Shown here: positions 1 to 11,626 of the stretch, piece after piece
Layout: each line of letters starts with the position of its first letter
Position numbering within the stretch: the first letter of the stretch is position 1
Assembly: GCA_032716605.1 (NCBI GenBank)
Contig: CM064517.1
Coordinates: 26,853,039 to 26,917,038 of the forward strand
Source: Paralithodes platypus
Taxonomy: Eukaryota; Arthropoda; Malacostraca; Decapoda; Lithodidae
Direction: 5' to 3'
DNA length: 64,000 nucleotides
Program-made: the position numbers and the translations under genes
The notes under the pieces: model-generated
The model's input: the letters and a program-made list of their open reading frames with translations, nothing else
Database searches by the model: none
What the model was told of the DNA's origin: nothing

Positions 1-228
1 TTGATTTGGGATACGGTATGTGGTATAAGGACATATTTCAAATTATTACATGAGCGTGTCAGAATTGTTCGTTAAGGGGCTAGTGTTTGTTTTTGGAGGC
101 TACTTATGCAATTATTTATTTAATTTTGAGTTTCCTCGTTAGACCTCAACCAAGCCCCCTCACCCATACCACTTTTCCACTCTCCCACCCACTTACCACT
201 TTACACAAGTACCCCCCTCACACAATAA

Positions 229-272
229 CCCCCCCCCCCTCCCCCCCAACCAACCCAACCACCCACCCGCCC
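229..272 (+). repeat. C-rich low-complexity tract
   Basis: Runs of eight to nine C separated by T and A, continuing into CCAAC/CCACC repeats. Simple sequence, no coding potential. Confidence 0.8.
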
Positions 273-524
273 ACGTCTCGACAAACAGGTCTGAGGGAGA
301 TGCCCGCTCTGGTATTTCCTGTCCCTGTCTTTGGTCATCCGTGTCAGAGGTAAAACAGACAACAGGGACATATACAGCAAAAGGTCACAGGTCAAACTTG
401 TCCGTGAGGGATTATTTGGGTGGGGGATAGGGGTTCATTTGTCGGGGTGATAGGACACAATGAAATACATTCTTCAAGTAGGATTTCTCTTCTCCTTGAT
501 ATGAATAGGGAAAGGTTAAGTATT

Positions 525-598
525 CATGGTGTAGTGGATTAATGTATAGACACTCGTCCTGACTATCGGTGCTTCGAGTCTGGCTGAGAGTATAAAAC
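525..598 (+). repeat. tRNA-like fragment, possible SINE head
   Basis: A stretch with a TGGTGTAGTGG box near 529 followed about 40 bases later by GTGCTTCGAGTCTGG, which resembles RNA polymerase III A and B boxes (B box consensus GGTTCGANTCC). The cloverleaf pairs poorly, so a tRNA-derived SINE fragment is more likely than a working tRNA gene. Confidence 0.3.
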
Positions 599-638
599 AT
601 TTAGTAGCTCACGTGTATTTGTGAGATATTCCTAATGT

Positions 639-644
639 GTATAT

Positions 645-724
<80 letters not shown>

Positions 725-784
725 CAGTATATATATATATATATATATAGGCTACTGTATATAAATTATGTATATATATATATA
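639..784. repeat. (TA)n microsatellite, interrupted
   Basis: Almost pure TA dinucleotide for about 145 bases, broken by short TACAGTA and GGCTACTG interruptions. Confidence 0.95.
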
Positions 785-1437
785 TTCCTATGATAAGGAT
801 CAGCCAAAATAGTATGCTCGATTCTTTGTTTCTCCTTCCATATATGTCTGTCTATGTATCTATCTGTCTGTCTATATATCCCTTTCTGCTCTATCGAATT
901 ACCACTGTCATAGTTCATTACCTTTTCACGATTATCACATTTTGTCTATTTCCTTGTATAGGCCTACAGTATGTCCTTCCTGGAGTGACGGAATAGAGTG
1001 GTTGTCAGATATGTCAATGGATGGATAAGATAGTGAATGGGTTGAAGTGGCTGGGGCGAGTTAAATATTCAGTAATGTCGATTATGTTAATTTATAGGTT
1101 ACCAGGAAAATAATCATGTTTCTACATTCCTGTAGGATACATGCGTAAAATAATATCATTACGATAATTTAACAAAGTGCACCAACACACATGATAATAA
1201 AAGTTTATGCTGCACCAAATATATAAAGTGAAAATACGTAATCCCAAATTGAACTTAATGTAGTATTTAACAAGTTACAATAAACATAACTTTTAATGTG
1301 GAATATCATTAAATCGTTACCCTAAGTTCAGTTGACGGTACGATTATATAGAGCTAGAAGTATCTATTGTAGAGCTCGCCACCTGCAAGTGGCACCGATG
1401 AGCGCGCCGCTTTTCGGTATTTTATATAAGGTATAAT

Positions 1438-1552
1438 CCCTTAGACGGGTTGCCAACCAAGGCTGACAAGTCCCATCCACCCTGAGTTTTATAAGATTGT
1501 CTCCCCTAGGTGGGTTGCCGACTAAGGCTGACGAGTCTCATCCATCCGATGG
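1438..1552 (+). repeat. Diverged tandem duplication, about 65 bp unit
   Basis: GGGTTGCCAACCAAGGCTGA near 1,447 and GGGTTGCCGACTAAGGCTGA near 1,512 are followed by matching AGTC(C/T)CATCCA blocks. They are two diverged copies of one unit. Function unknown; probably part of a dispersed element. Confidence 0.6.
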
Positions 1553-2663
1553 GAAGATGAATACAATACATTATAACAACACCACGCATTTCAGCCAACC
1601 AAAGACATGTGAACGGTAGCAACTCCTGAAGGGGCAACACAATTGTTGTTTGACATACGGGTCCCAACGAGCGATGATTGAGGGCCTTTTTTTTGCTATC
1701 TCAACTCTTGCCAACCTTACCCTCGCCCTTTTAGAACCTGGATATAATGAAGTCTTCCCATTCGGATCGTGTCCTCGATTTACACTCCTGAATATCATTA
1801 GATCTCACAACAAAGGATATATTATGTGTCCAATTTAATAGCGCATTTTGTCAATGGAATGGACTTGGAATGCATTGACTTTTTTTTTATTTCACCCTTG
1901 CTACGGAACCTGATTATTGTATTAAATTTACTAATTAGTAGCGAAATTTCTGAACCACTGGATTAATGCTGACAATAAAAATTAATGAAAGGGAATTAAT
2001 GAAATATAATTATATAATTCTTGTTTTAGTTTTGGTGCTTAAAATGAGAGGAAAATTAATAGCCGAATTCAACACGTTTACATATATATTCATAATATTT
2101 TAGTCTTTGTGCTTAAAATGTGAGGAAATTAATAGCCGAAGTCGAAAGTTTACATATACTGTATATATTCGTGGAAAGTCTAGAAAGCTTAAATTAATAG
2201 CCGAATTCAAAAAGTTAACATATATTTATTCTTGGAAAGTCTAGAAAGCTTAGTTGTATACCGAGAAGTTACTTACAGAAGCAGGTTCGAGTGAGTCCAG
2301 TTTTAAGTGGCCATAAATCCTGCCAAACTGTCGATAGCATCAAGGTAACAAGATCCAAGCCTCCATGGGACGATTCGCAAGTCACGGGGGAACAGTTGGG
2401 GGGGGGGGGGAAGTGGAAGGAAAGGGCATCATAAATCTCACCTCCTTTGTCATATCCTTTATACTTTGCCTTTTGTTCCACCTGAGCTCTTTCTTTCATC
2501 TATAGGCTGAGTTGAGTAATTGTGTCGTCTATACTGTACGTTGCCATTTGTTGCATCTATACTTTACTGTGTTTTGCATCTATGTGGTACCATTTGGTAG
2601 GTCCGTGCGAAAGGAGGACCTCTAGCGTTTACTCATGTCGTTGTCGTATTGTCTAGTTGTTGT

Positions 2664-2958
2664 TTAAGGGGAGATCTCCACTTGAGGGATTTTTTTCTTG
2701 ACCCCTTTCTCGCTCATGTTTAGCCCCATTGCTTTTGAGATTTTAAGAACTTTCACCCCATATTAAGACCTTTCGTGCCATTCAGGTGTCGATTTTATCC
2801 TGGCGAGCGATAGCGAGCCTGTAATTTAAGAGGAATCGGCCTTCGGCCGGGACATTTTTCTACCGAAAAATGTACAAATTTATCTTGAAAGGGACTCAAG
2901 GGAGTGTAATTTTAAGCTTGATGGAGGTCTAGGGAACAAACTAAATACCTCCCCTTAA
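2664..2958 (-). mobile_element. TTAA-ended palindromic MITE, copy A
   Basis: Starts TTAAGGGGAG and ends CTCCCCTTAA, so it has perfect 10-bp terminal inverted repeats that include a TTAA like the piggyBac-type target. Internally it has a hairpin (GGCCTTCGGCC, then ATTTTTC and GAAAAAT) and a GCGAGCGATAGCGAGCC block. Copy D at 8,657-8,991 is its reverse complement with substitutions. It has no coding capacity, so it would need a transposase from elsewhere. Confidence 0.8.
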
Positions 2959-3076
2959 GGCAACGTAGTACTTAACCAAATGTAATGATATTTCACATGC
3001 ATATACTCTGATATATCCTCTAGGCCATAACAGAGCCGCTTTTTATATAAATTTCGTCCTGTGCGATGCGTGCCTC

Positions 3077-3459
3077 GGAGTTTTGGGGGCCCACCTCGCT
3101 TTTTTTCTCTTTCTCCCTCTCTCTTTGGCTTGTATCCATTCAGCCCCAATCAGCCTACTGTTTTAAGACGTTTACCCCCATCCAGGTGTCAATATGTTCC
3201 TGGTGAGCGGTAGCGAGCCAGCATATATATTTTTTGTTTTGAGAGCAAGCTAAATTGTAAATTTTTCGATAGAAAAATGTGTCCGGCGAAGCCGGATTTC
3301 TCCATACAATGCTGGCTCGCTATCGTTCACCAGGAAGATATCGACACCTGGATGGGGATAAACGTCTTAAAACAGTTGGCTGAATGGGGCCGAATGGATA
3401 TAAGCCAGAGAAAGAGAAAAGGAGAGGAAGAGAACAAAAGCAGGTGACCCCCCTTAACA
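3077..3459. mobile_element. Long-palindrome foldback element, copy B
   Basis: The left half (from about GGGCCCACCTCGC) is the reverse complement of the right half (ending CAGGTGACCCCCCTTAA): CCATCCAGGTGTC pairs with GACACCTGGATGG, and GAGCGGTAGCGAGCCAGCAT pairs with GCTGGCTCGCTATCGTTC. The centre has a small GTCCGGCGAAGCCGGA hairpin. Same family as copy C at 8,228-8,660. Non-coding. Confidence 0.75.
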
Positions 3460-3726
3460 AGGCCACACGGGACCTACAGTCAGTTTGGACTTTCATATAA
3501 TTATACTGACACGGTTCATCAACACTCGGTGACAATCTTATAAAAAAAAATTGCAATGTAAGTCAATATCCTAGCTATTAGTGAAGATCAAGCATAGCCT
3601 GCAACAGAAATTGGGAGAGAATTAGGTGCAGGTTTATTCAAATAGGCCTATACTTAAACCCAATTTGCATTTTGTATCTACCCAATTCTTTAACTGTCCA
3701 TTTTTCCATTCAACCTCTTCTGTAAT

Positions 3727-4226
3727 GTAAATAAATGAGAATTAAGGCCACCATAGTATAAATAAATGAGAATTAAGGCCACCATAGTATAAATAAATGA
3801 GAATTAAGGCCACCATAGTGTAAATAAATGAGAATTAAGGCCACCATAGTATAAATAAATGAGAATTAAGGCCACCATAGTATAAATAAATGAGAATTAA
3901 GGCCACCATAGTATAAATAAATGAGAATTAAGGCCACCATAGTATAAATAAATGAGAATTAAGGCCACCATAGTGTAAATAAATGAGAATTAAGGCCACC
4001 ATAGTATAAATAAATGAGAATTAAGGCCACCATAGTGTAAATAAATGAGAATTAAGGCCACCATAAATGAGAATTAAGGCCACCATAGTGTATAGTGTAA
4101 ATGAGAATTAAGGCCACCATAGTATAAATAAATGAGAATTAAGGCCACCATAGTATAAATAAATGAGAATTAAGGCCACCATAGTGTAAATAAATGAGAA
4201 TTAAGGCCACCATAGTATAAATAAAG
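3727..4226 (+). repeat. 31-bp minisatellite, about 16 copies
   Basis: The core GAGAATTAAGGCCACCATAG recurs every 31 bases from 3,737 to 4,196, 16 times, joined by TATAAATAAAT or TGTAAATAAAT. One unit near 4,069 is shortened. Copies are nearly identical, which suggests recent expansion. Confidence 0.95.
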
Positions 4227-4549
4227 GTAGCCCCTACTAAATGACTTGTTGACTATGAGGTGACGGGTGTTTATTCGGCCGGAGTCCTGTGTGTTGTTGG
4301 TAATAATGGGTGATGACTGGGCGCTATACCTCTCTAGTACTATATTGGCCCGTGGCGTCACCTGTAAAAAAAACTCTGTTGGGGGCCGGCTTGGACTGGG
4401 GCTTAACACAACCTGGTCAGACGTCATAAGGGTTATTGAGTCTTTGTACTACGGTGTGGTCTGAGGCTTAACACTACCTCATCTGACGTTAAGGGGGGTC
4501 TATTGGGTCTTGTGTTTCTAGTATTGTTGAGGACTTTGCTTTCTGCTAT

Positions 4550-4906
4550 TTTTTAGTGTTATTTATTGGTTTATTCATTTATTTTTAATGTTATTTATTG
4601 GTTTATTCATTTATTTTTAATGTTATTTATTGGTTTATTCATTTATTCTTATTGTTATTTATGGTTTATTCATTATTCTTAATGTTATTTATTGGTTTAT
4701 TCATTTATTTTTAATGTTATTTATTGGTTTATTCATTTATTTTTAATGTTATTTATTGGTTTATTCATTTATTTTTAATGTTATTTATTGGTTTATTCAT
4801 TTATTCTTAATGTTATTTATTGGTTTATTCATTTATTCTTAATGTTATTTATTGGTTTATTCATTTATTCTTAATGTTATTTATTGGTTTATTCATTTAT
4901 TTTTAA
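4550..4906 (+). repeat. 32-bp AT-rich minisatellite, about 11 copies
   Basis: The unit TTATTGGTTTATTCATTTAT plus TTTTAATGTTAT recurs every 32 bases, with one shortened copy near 4,660. It lies about 320 bases after the 31-bp array but has an unrelated unit. Confidence 0.95.
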
Positions 4907-5125
4907 GGAGGTCCATAAAAAGCGAGTAGTACCCCCTTAACCCTCCAAAATCACTATCTTAAGAAAAGGGGTAATAATTCCACACCGCCTTTCAGTATTC
5001 CCTCCCCGTCCCACATTAGTATATTGACTGCGCTTTACCACATGGCCAGTCTCCTCCCCCAAGGCCGCGTTCATCATCGTGGCTGATTAGTTTGAGCGGA
5101 CCTGTAAGATGCGAGGGGAGGGAAA

Positions 5126-5520
5126 AAGTGTGTGTGCGTGGTGTTGGTTAAGTTTTTCGGCGAGGGTTAGAGGGTTAAGTGAGTTTGTGTGTGTGTGTGT
5201 GTGTTTTTTTTTTTGTGTGTGTGTGCACTGAATGTGTATGTTTGTACTTGTGTGTGTCTGTCCCGAATGGGTGTGCTTATCTGCTCTGTCTGTGTGTGTG
5301 TGTGTGTGTGGGGGGGGGGGGAGTTTTATTAAGTGTGTGTCTGTATGTCTGCTGAGTGTCTGTCCCGAATTTGTGTTTATATCTGTTGTGTGTGTAAGTT
5401 TGCTGAGAGTGTGCGTTTCTTACTGTGTGTGTGTGTTTGTATCTCTGTCTGCTGAGTGTCTCTCCCGAATGTGTGTGTTTATATGCTGTGTGTGTGTGTG
5501 TGTGTTGCTTTCCTCGTGTA
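5126..5520 (+). repeat. GT-rich degenerate tandem repeat
   Basis: TGTGTG tracts alternate with CTGCTGAGTGTCTGTCCCGA-like blocks (near 5,259, 5,350 and 5,450), giving three loose copies of a roughly 100-base unit and a G10 run at 5,311. Open frames on both strands here are artefacts of the repeat. Confidence 0.8.
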
Positions 5521-6116
5521 GGTGTGTAAATCCTATGTATGAGTTCATGGAATAATTTGTTTTCCTCATTAGTAAGTGCTTGTGGAATATAAGTTGCTTT
5601 CATCATGTGTAGGTGTTAGTGGAATACAAGTCGAGTTCCTTATTTTTAACCCCTAGGTCTAGGAGATACTAAGACACTTTTCATTTGTGTTTTCTGACTA
5701 TTATAAGACGATTTTATTCATATACAGTATTATATATATAATTATACAGCATATATATATATATATATAATTTAGGATTTTATGGGATGAATGTTTGTGT
5801 TGTATTTATTGTATTCTTGCGTTGTGTATATGTTGATTTGCTCGTGTGTAGGACTAGGTATTAGGTCTACTTTCCTCATGTTTACTTTTTAATTTGAGGA
5901 TCACCTACTCCGTATTGTTTTTTTCGCGTGTAGCCGTTTGTGGAATGTTTGGTTTTCCGCTTGTGTTAAGTGGTTATGTGTAGGTGGAATTGCTCATCTC
6001 AGCCAGTTGTGATTCACCACTCCTCCACCTGACCTTTGGTTGAAGTGGGAGGTGGAGAGGTGTGTGCGTCCAGTCAGGCATTCCTAAGCCTCTTGACCTT
6101 TGCCGAGTCAGATGAT

Positions 6117-6522
6117 TAACCACATTGACATCTATATTAACGACAGGGACGTCTATATTAACCACATCATCTATATTAACCACATTGACATCTATATTAA
6201 CGACAGGGACGTCTATATTAACCACATCATCTATATTAACCACATTGGCATCTATATTAACGACAGGGACATCTATATTAACCACATCATCTATATTAAC
6301 CACATCATCTATATTAACCACATTGACATCTATATTAACGACAGGGACATCTATATTAACCACATCATCTATATTAACCACATCATCTATATTAACCACA
6401 TTGACATCTATATTAACGACAGGGACATCTATATTAACCACATCATCTATATTAACCACATCATCTATATTAACCACATTGACATCTATATTAACCACAT
6501 CATCTATATTAACCACATCATC
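6117..6522 (+). repeat. Higher-order 60-bp minisatellite
   Basis: The first 60-base units repeat exactly line by line (6,121-6,180 and 6,181-6,240), then units of variable length follow. Each is built from the submotif TCTATATTAAC joined to CACATTGACA, GACAGGGACG or CACATCA. Subunits are multiples of three, so long open frames appear in three frames. These are not genes. Confidence 0.93.
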
Positions 6523-6604
6523 TCGTTATATTTATTTAATTTTGATAAAAAGAGTGGTTGCATGGTGATGTTTAATTTTCTGTTTTAATTTTCTTCTAGC
6601 TATA

Positions 6605-6724
6605 TTTAGACGATTCTGTGCAGTTTAAGAATGATTTGTGGTAATAAAATAGGTTAAGTGAGATAGTTCGAAGCTTTCTAATTACTGGAGGCTCTTTTTA
6701 AACCGAATAAAATCGTTTAATATA
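6605..6724 (+). repeat. Dispersed repeat, 'GACGATT...GAATAAAATCGTTTAA' family
   Basis: Contains TTAGACGATTCTGTGCAGTT and later AAACCGAATAAAATCGTTTAA. Related stretches lie at 9,230-9,370, 19,205-19,350 and 56,350-56,450, with half copies near 11,920, 59,870, 61,935 and 62,150-62,250. Ends are inverted (GACGATTTTATTC versus GAATAAAATCGTC). A short non-coding MITE family is the likely explanation. Confidence 0.5.
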
Positions 6725-8227
6725 ATGGTATCCAGGATAAAAATAGAAAGGACGGCACTGGTATTGAATGGGATAAATCTCGGTGTTCAACTGTATATTC
6801 AATTTAGACAAGTCAGACATGGTCCTCCCCATGGCGGAAACCAAGCCACGCCCCTTGGCTTAATTATATGCTGTTTTCCATTAGTTCTTTTTCCTGCACG
6901 CCATGGTCACTGTGGAAGGTCGAGGAGGTCCTTCCTTATTTTAGTGATGAGAAAATTATGCCTAATTTTTGGCTTTCGGTGGGTTGGTCTAGGCTTCCGT
7001 GTCTCCGTGGCTTGTTGTTTTTTTGTTTTGTTTTTTCTCTTTTTTCAACTTAGGATTCTTTTATTGCATATCTTGTTTTGTTTTTGTTGGCATAATTTTG
7101 TAAGTTTATATTTATTTTGCAAGTTTTACATTACAATTATTAGAATGATATGTAGTGTGTGTTACTATGGAATATTCTAGTTGACCTACCATCTCATTGT
7201 TATTTTGTTCTCGCGTTTATATTAATTATTTTATTTATTTATATATTTATTTGTTTTATTTATTTATTTTTTGGTTATCACTATTGTTGCTGCGTCATTG
7301 TGTTGTTTTTGCAATCTAGTAATAACGCTTTTGAGGGAACAATTTCATTAACTTTTCGAGTGCCTTCCAAAACTTATTTAAATCGAATGGCGGTGCGTAG
7401 GAAAAATAATGTAGAAAGTCAACTATGTGATTTTTGTTTGTACCCTGGTTTATCACTCCTTGTTTTAGTTATGTTTTAGTATATTTATATATATATTTAT
7501 TTATATATACTGTATATATTTATATTATTATTATTTGTTTATTTTTTATTCACGAGGTTTAGATTTAACGAGTGTAGATGTCAATCTCTATCCATTTAAA
7601 GTGAGGTCGTACATTTGGTCCTGAACTTTTACCCACTGTATACGTCAGCCCATATAAACCCACACACGCCCACGCTACGCCCACTTCAGGCCTCGAGTAG
7701 AACATAAAAACCATAGCGTCATCCAGCTTAGCAACACCAGTCCCTTTTTTACATTACTTTGCAACATTTTGAATCTATGAATATTATATAAAGGAAATTA
7801 TATACCGACATTTAGACATTTCACCGTGGGAAACATGAACTCTGTATTTTATTGGCTAACATTTTTGCCAATAATATTTTAGTCTTGTATTTCTGTTTAG
7901 GTTAACTTGCAATTCTTATTTTATTATGTGAGTTTTTGTTTTTGTTTTTTATAGATATAGATATTTTGTTTTTTATAGATATAGATATTTTTCAACTATA
8001 ATTGTGTTGTCGGATGTGGTTATTCGTATTTTATTATGTGTGGGTTTTTGTTTTGTTTTTTTATAGATATAATTATATATTTTTTCAACTATAATTTTGT
8101 TGTTGGATGTGGTAATACTAGCCACCATTAGGAGGCCCCGTGCTGCGTCCTACTTTCCTAGTCCCAGTGGTCCGTGACAACATTCCGCCTCCACTACTGT
8201 TTACATTCCCACCCGATGTGTTCCCCA

Positions 8228-8369
8228 TGAAAGGAGCCCACCTCGCTTTGTTTAGCTTTCTCTCCCTCTTCCTTTGGCTTGTATCCATTCGGTCACATTC
8301 AGCCTACTGTTTTAAAACGTTTACCCCCATCCAGGTGTCAATATTTTCCTGGCGAGCGGTAGCGAGCCA

Positions 8370-8440
<71 letters not shown>

Positions 8441-8660
8441 ACAGCAAGCTAAATGTGTACATTTTTCGATAGAAAAATGTCTCTGGCGAAGCCGGATTTC
8501 TCCATACAATGCTGGCTCGCTATCGCTCGCCAGGAAGAAATTGACACCTGGATGGGGATAAACGTCTTAAAACAGTTGGCTGAATGGTGCCGAATAGAAT
8601 CAAGCCAGAGAAAGAGAGAAAAGAAGAGAAACATAAAAAAAAACAGGTGACCCCCCTTAA
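8228..8660. mobile_element. Long-palindrome foldback element, copy C, with TA-expanded loop
   Basis: Same family as copy B: CACCTCGCTTTG on the left and CAGGTGACCCCCCTTAA on the right, with arms pairing through CCATCCAGGTGTC and GACACCTGGATGG. Between the arms a (TA)n tract at 8,372-8,437 has expanded. In copy B the same place holds a short CATATATAT. The right end shares its TTAA with copy D. Confidence 0.75.
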
Positions 8661-8991
8661 GGGGAGGTATTTAGTTTGTTCCCTACTTTTTCATCAAGCT
8701 TAAAATTACACCCCTAGACCCCCTTTCAAGATAAATTTGTACATTTTTCGGTAGAAAAATGTCCCGGCCGGAGGCCGGTTGCTCTTAAATTACAGGCTCG
8801 CTATCGCTCGCCAGGAAAAAATCGACACCTTAACGGCACGAAAGGTCTTAAAATTGACAGAAATGGGGCAAAATGTCTTAAAATATCCAAACTACTAGGG
8901 CGAAGGTCTTAAAATCTCAAAAGCAAGGGGGCTAGACATGAGGGAGAAAGGGGTCAAGAAAAAAGTCCCTCAAGTGGAGATCTCCCCTTAA
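8657..8991 (+). mobile_element. TTAA-ended palindromic MITE, copy D
   Basis: Begins TTAAGGGGAG, ends CTCCCCTTAA and is the reverse complement of copy A (2,664-2,958). It shares the ATTTTTCGGTAGAAAAATG hairpin, the GGCCGGAGGCCGG stem and the CTCGCTATCGCTCGCCAGGA block. Confidence 0.8.
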
Positions 8992-9424
8992 TCTACGTTG
9001 ACGGAGGGAGGGGCCGGTATGGTTTTTTTATTTTTTTATTTATTTATTTTTTTATTTTATTTTTACCCTTCTGTAATTGCACACACATATATGACCAACA
9101 TCGAGGCTATGATTACGTGCAACGCGAGTGGACCTAGATTACAGAACACTAGGTACTAGAACAATAATGCCTGGAACAACACTTGTGACGGTATTTTAAG
9201 CCTTGGTAGTGAACGCGGTGTGTCTTCTTTTTTTTAAAGCCGTATTTACATGATTTTGTGCGGTTTGAGAAAGATCTGTGGTAGTTAAATATTGACTTGG
9301 ATAGTTTGAAGTTTTTTAATTGCTGGAGATCCTTTCTAAACTGAATATAATCGCCTAATAGTAGTAAGAACACATTAAAAGGGCGTCACCCGTACTGAAT
9401 GGGTTAAGCGTTCCTGAGTGCCTT

Positions 9425-9757
9425 ATTATAAGGGAGGAGGGTTTATTTATTGGTAGATTTATTTATTATTCTTTTAGTTTCCTCCCTAGACCTCCATCGA
9501 GCTTAATGAAACATCCCCAATATCCCACTTCTAGATAAATGTGTAAATTTTCGGTCGAAAAATGTTACTGCCGAAGGCCGATTCATCCTAAATTAGTCTC
9601 GTTATCGCTCGCCAGGAAGAAATAGACACCTACAGTAAATGGCAAAAAAAGGTATTTTTATCACCAAACTAATGGGGCGAATGTCTTCAAATCTCAAAAC
9701 TAATGGGACTAAGCTGAGGGAGAAGGGGGGTCCCTAAAAGCCAACCCTCCCCTACCG
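9425..9757 (+). mobile_element. TTAA-type MITE, copy E (diverged)
   Basis: Carries CCTCCCTAGACCTCCATCGA, a TTTTCGGTCGAAAAATG hairpin, GCCGAAGGCCGA and CGTTATCGCTCGCCAGGA in the order seen in copy D, but the terminal repeats are eroded (GGGAGGAG and CTCCCCTA). Confidence 0.6.
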
Positions 9758-9837
9758 CGTCCCTGGGTGCCGTATTAAAGGTGAGAGTATACGTGGGGTC
9801 GGGTTACGTGGAGCAGGCATCTTTAGGCTCCAGGGGG

Positions 9838-10114
9838 GGTTGTCAGAGGGGATTGCAGTGTGTGTGTGTGTGGGTTTGTTTGTTGAGGGAGGGTAGGGTG
9901 TGTGTCTGTGTTTGTGTGTGTGTGTGTGTTGAGGGTGGAAAAGGGTGTGGTAATGTGTTTTGATGAGGGAGGGAAGGGTGTGTGCGTGTGTGTGTGTTAA
10001 TGGAGGGAAGGGGGTGTGGTGTCTGTGTGTGTGTTGAGGGTGGAAAAGGGTGTGGTAATGTGTTTTGATGAGGGCGGGAAGGGTGTGTGTGTGTGTGTGT
10101 TGATGGAGGGAAGG

Positions 10115-10149
<35 letters not shown>

Positions 10150-10260
10150 GAGGGAGGGAAAGCGGTGTGGTGTGTGTGTGTGTGTTGAGGGAGGGAAAGG
10201 GGTGTGGTGTAGGTTTGTGTTGGGGAAGGGAAGGGAGTGTGCTGTGTGTATGTGTTTTGT
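9838..10260 (+). repeat. GT-rich tandem repeat with GGGAAGGG spacers
   Basis: (GT)n blocks are separated by TTGAGGGAGGGAAGGGGTG or close variants, about eight times. The strand is almost purely G and T. The open frames seen are repeat artefacts. Confidence 0.85.
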
Positions 10261-10284
10261 ATGTGTACGTGGTTTGTGTTTTTT

Positions 10285-10410
10285 TTTCATTTGTGTTATT
10301 TTACTAAAGCATTGTTTCCACATAGCGATTTTGATAATTTCTTTTGTCTTTATATTGTGTCGTCCGTGTTTTGGTGTGTTTGCTTTTCAAATTTTACATT
10401 ATGATAAAGT
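10285..10410 (+). repeat. Dispersed repeat, 'CCACATAGCGATTTTGATAA' family, partial
   Basis: The block TTTCCACATAGCGATTTTGATAATTT followed by CTTTATATTGT and TTTTGG.TGTTTGCTT recurs at 33,140-33,365 (+), 14,275-14,560 (-) and 35,833-35,950 (-). Unknown non-coding interspersed element. Confidence 0.6.
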
Positions 10411-10776
10411 GTATGTGTGTTCCTGTGTGTATGTCGAGTGTGAGTGAGTGTCTGTGGTGTGAAGTGTGAGTGTACAGTATGTGTGTTATGTGTAAAGGTG
10501 TGTGTGTTCTGAGAGAGAGAGAGAGAGCATGAGCATTTACATATTTACATATCATCTCATTCTATAATCCACACCCATTCATATATAACGTACTCACCGC
10601 CTCATTCAACCACACCCATCCATTGACCCACACGCCCTCAACCACGCCCATTCATTAACCCACACGCCCTCCCATTGTTATGCCCACTTAACTGAGCCGA
10701 TTATAATACGGTGTTACACTAGTCATTATATCCCAGCCTGGTTTTTGGCAACTATCTCCTGATTTAACACTATATG

Positions 10777-11045
10777 TTCCGAGGGAGGTCTTTTTGGGCC
10801 TCTCCTATTTTGCTCCATTAGTTTAGAGATTTAAAAACGTTTCACCCTATCAGTGTGGCGATAATCTGACACTTCACCCCATTCAGGTGTCTAATTGTTT
10901 TCTGGGCAAGCGGTAGCGGACCTATAACTTGGAAGAAATCGGCCAAAGGCTGATTCTAATCAGGTGGAACGTCTAAATCTCCAAACTAATGGAGCAAAAC
11001 AGGGGTGGTCCAGAAAGCTCGCCCTTTGGACCAAATAGGGTTAAT
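10777..11045 (-). mobile_element. TTAA-type MITE, copy G (diverged)
   Basis: Reads in the orientation of copy A: CCATTAGTTTAGAGATTTAA, CATTCAGGTGTCTAATTG, GGCAAGCGGTAGCGGACC and ATCGGCCAAAGGCTGAT. Its terminal repeats are lost. Confidence 0.5.
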
Positions 11046-11088
11046 CCTTTGAGAGCTATGTTGTAAGTGTTCCCCTTATCACTGGCAA

Positions 11089-11391
11089 GTGTGTAAGAGT
11101 GGCGCTATGTATAGTGTGTAAGAGTGGCGCTATGTATAGTGTGTAAGAGTGGCGCTATGTATAGTGTGTAAGAGTGGCGCTATGTATAGTGTGTAAGAGT
11201 GGCGCTATGTATAGTGTGTAAGAGTGGCGCTATGTATAGTGTGTAAGAGTGGCGCTATGTATAGTGTGTAAGAGTGGCGCTATGTATAGTGTGTAAGAGT
11301 GGCGCTATGTATAGTGTGTAAGAGTGGCGCTATGTATAGTGTGTAAGAGTGGCGCTATGTATAGTGTGTAAGAGTGGCGCTATGTATAGTC
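11089..11391 (+). repeat. 25-bp minisatellite, 12 near-perfect copies
   Basis: GAGTGGCGCTATG occurs every 25 bases from 11,097 to 11,372 with no visible mismatch between units, which points to very recent expansion or ongoing homogenisation. Confidence 0.97.
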
Positions 11392-11507
11392 GGACAAATA
11401 CATCGTGGTACAGTCTTGTTCCTCTGTAGGTTGGTTTCGTCTGCCAAAGGGTTACTTAATGAAGGCGTGCTAATTTGAAAGTGATTTAAAAGACTTCACC
11501 GCAAAAT

Positions 11508-11538
11508 TATAATAATAATAATATATATATACAGTATA

Positions 11539-11621
<83 letters not shown>
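11508..11621. repeat. (TA)n microsatellite
   Basis: Begins with AATAATAATA and TACAGTATACTGTG, then about 80 bases of pure TA. Confidence 0.95.

Positions 11622-11626
<5 letters not shown>

Noticed and set aside
5232..5606. Open frames of about 108 codons on both strands
   Set aside because: Products of GT/CA repeats (Cys/Val or Thr/His only).
8140..8509. 110-codon frame ending in YIYIYI repeats
   Set aside because: Lies across a palindromic element and a TA tract.
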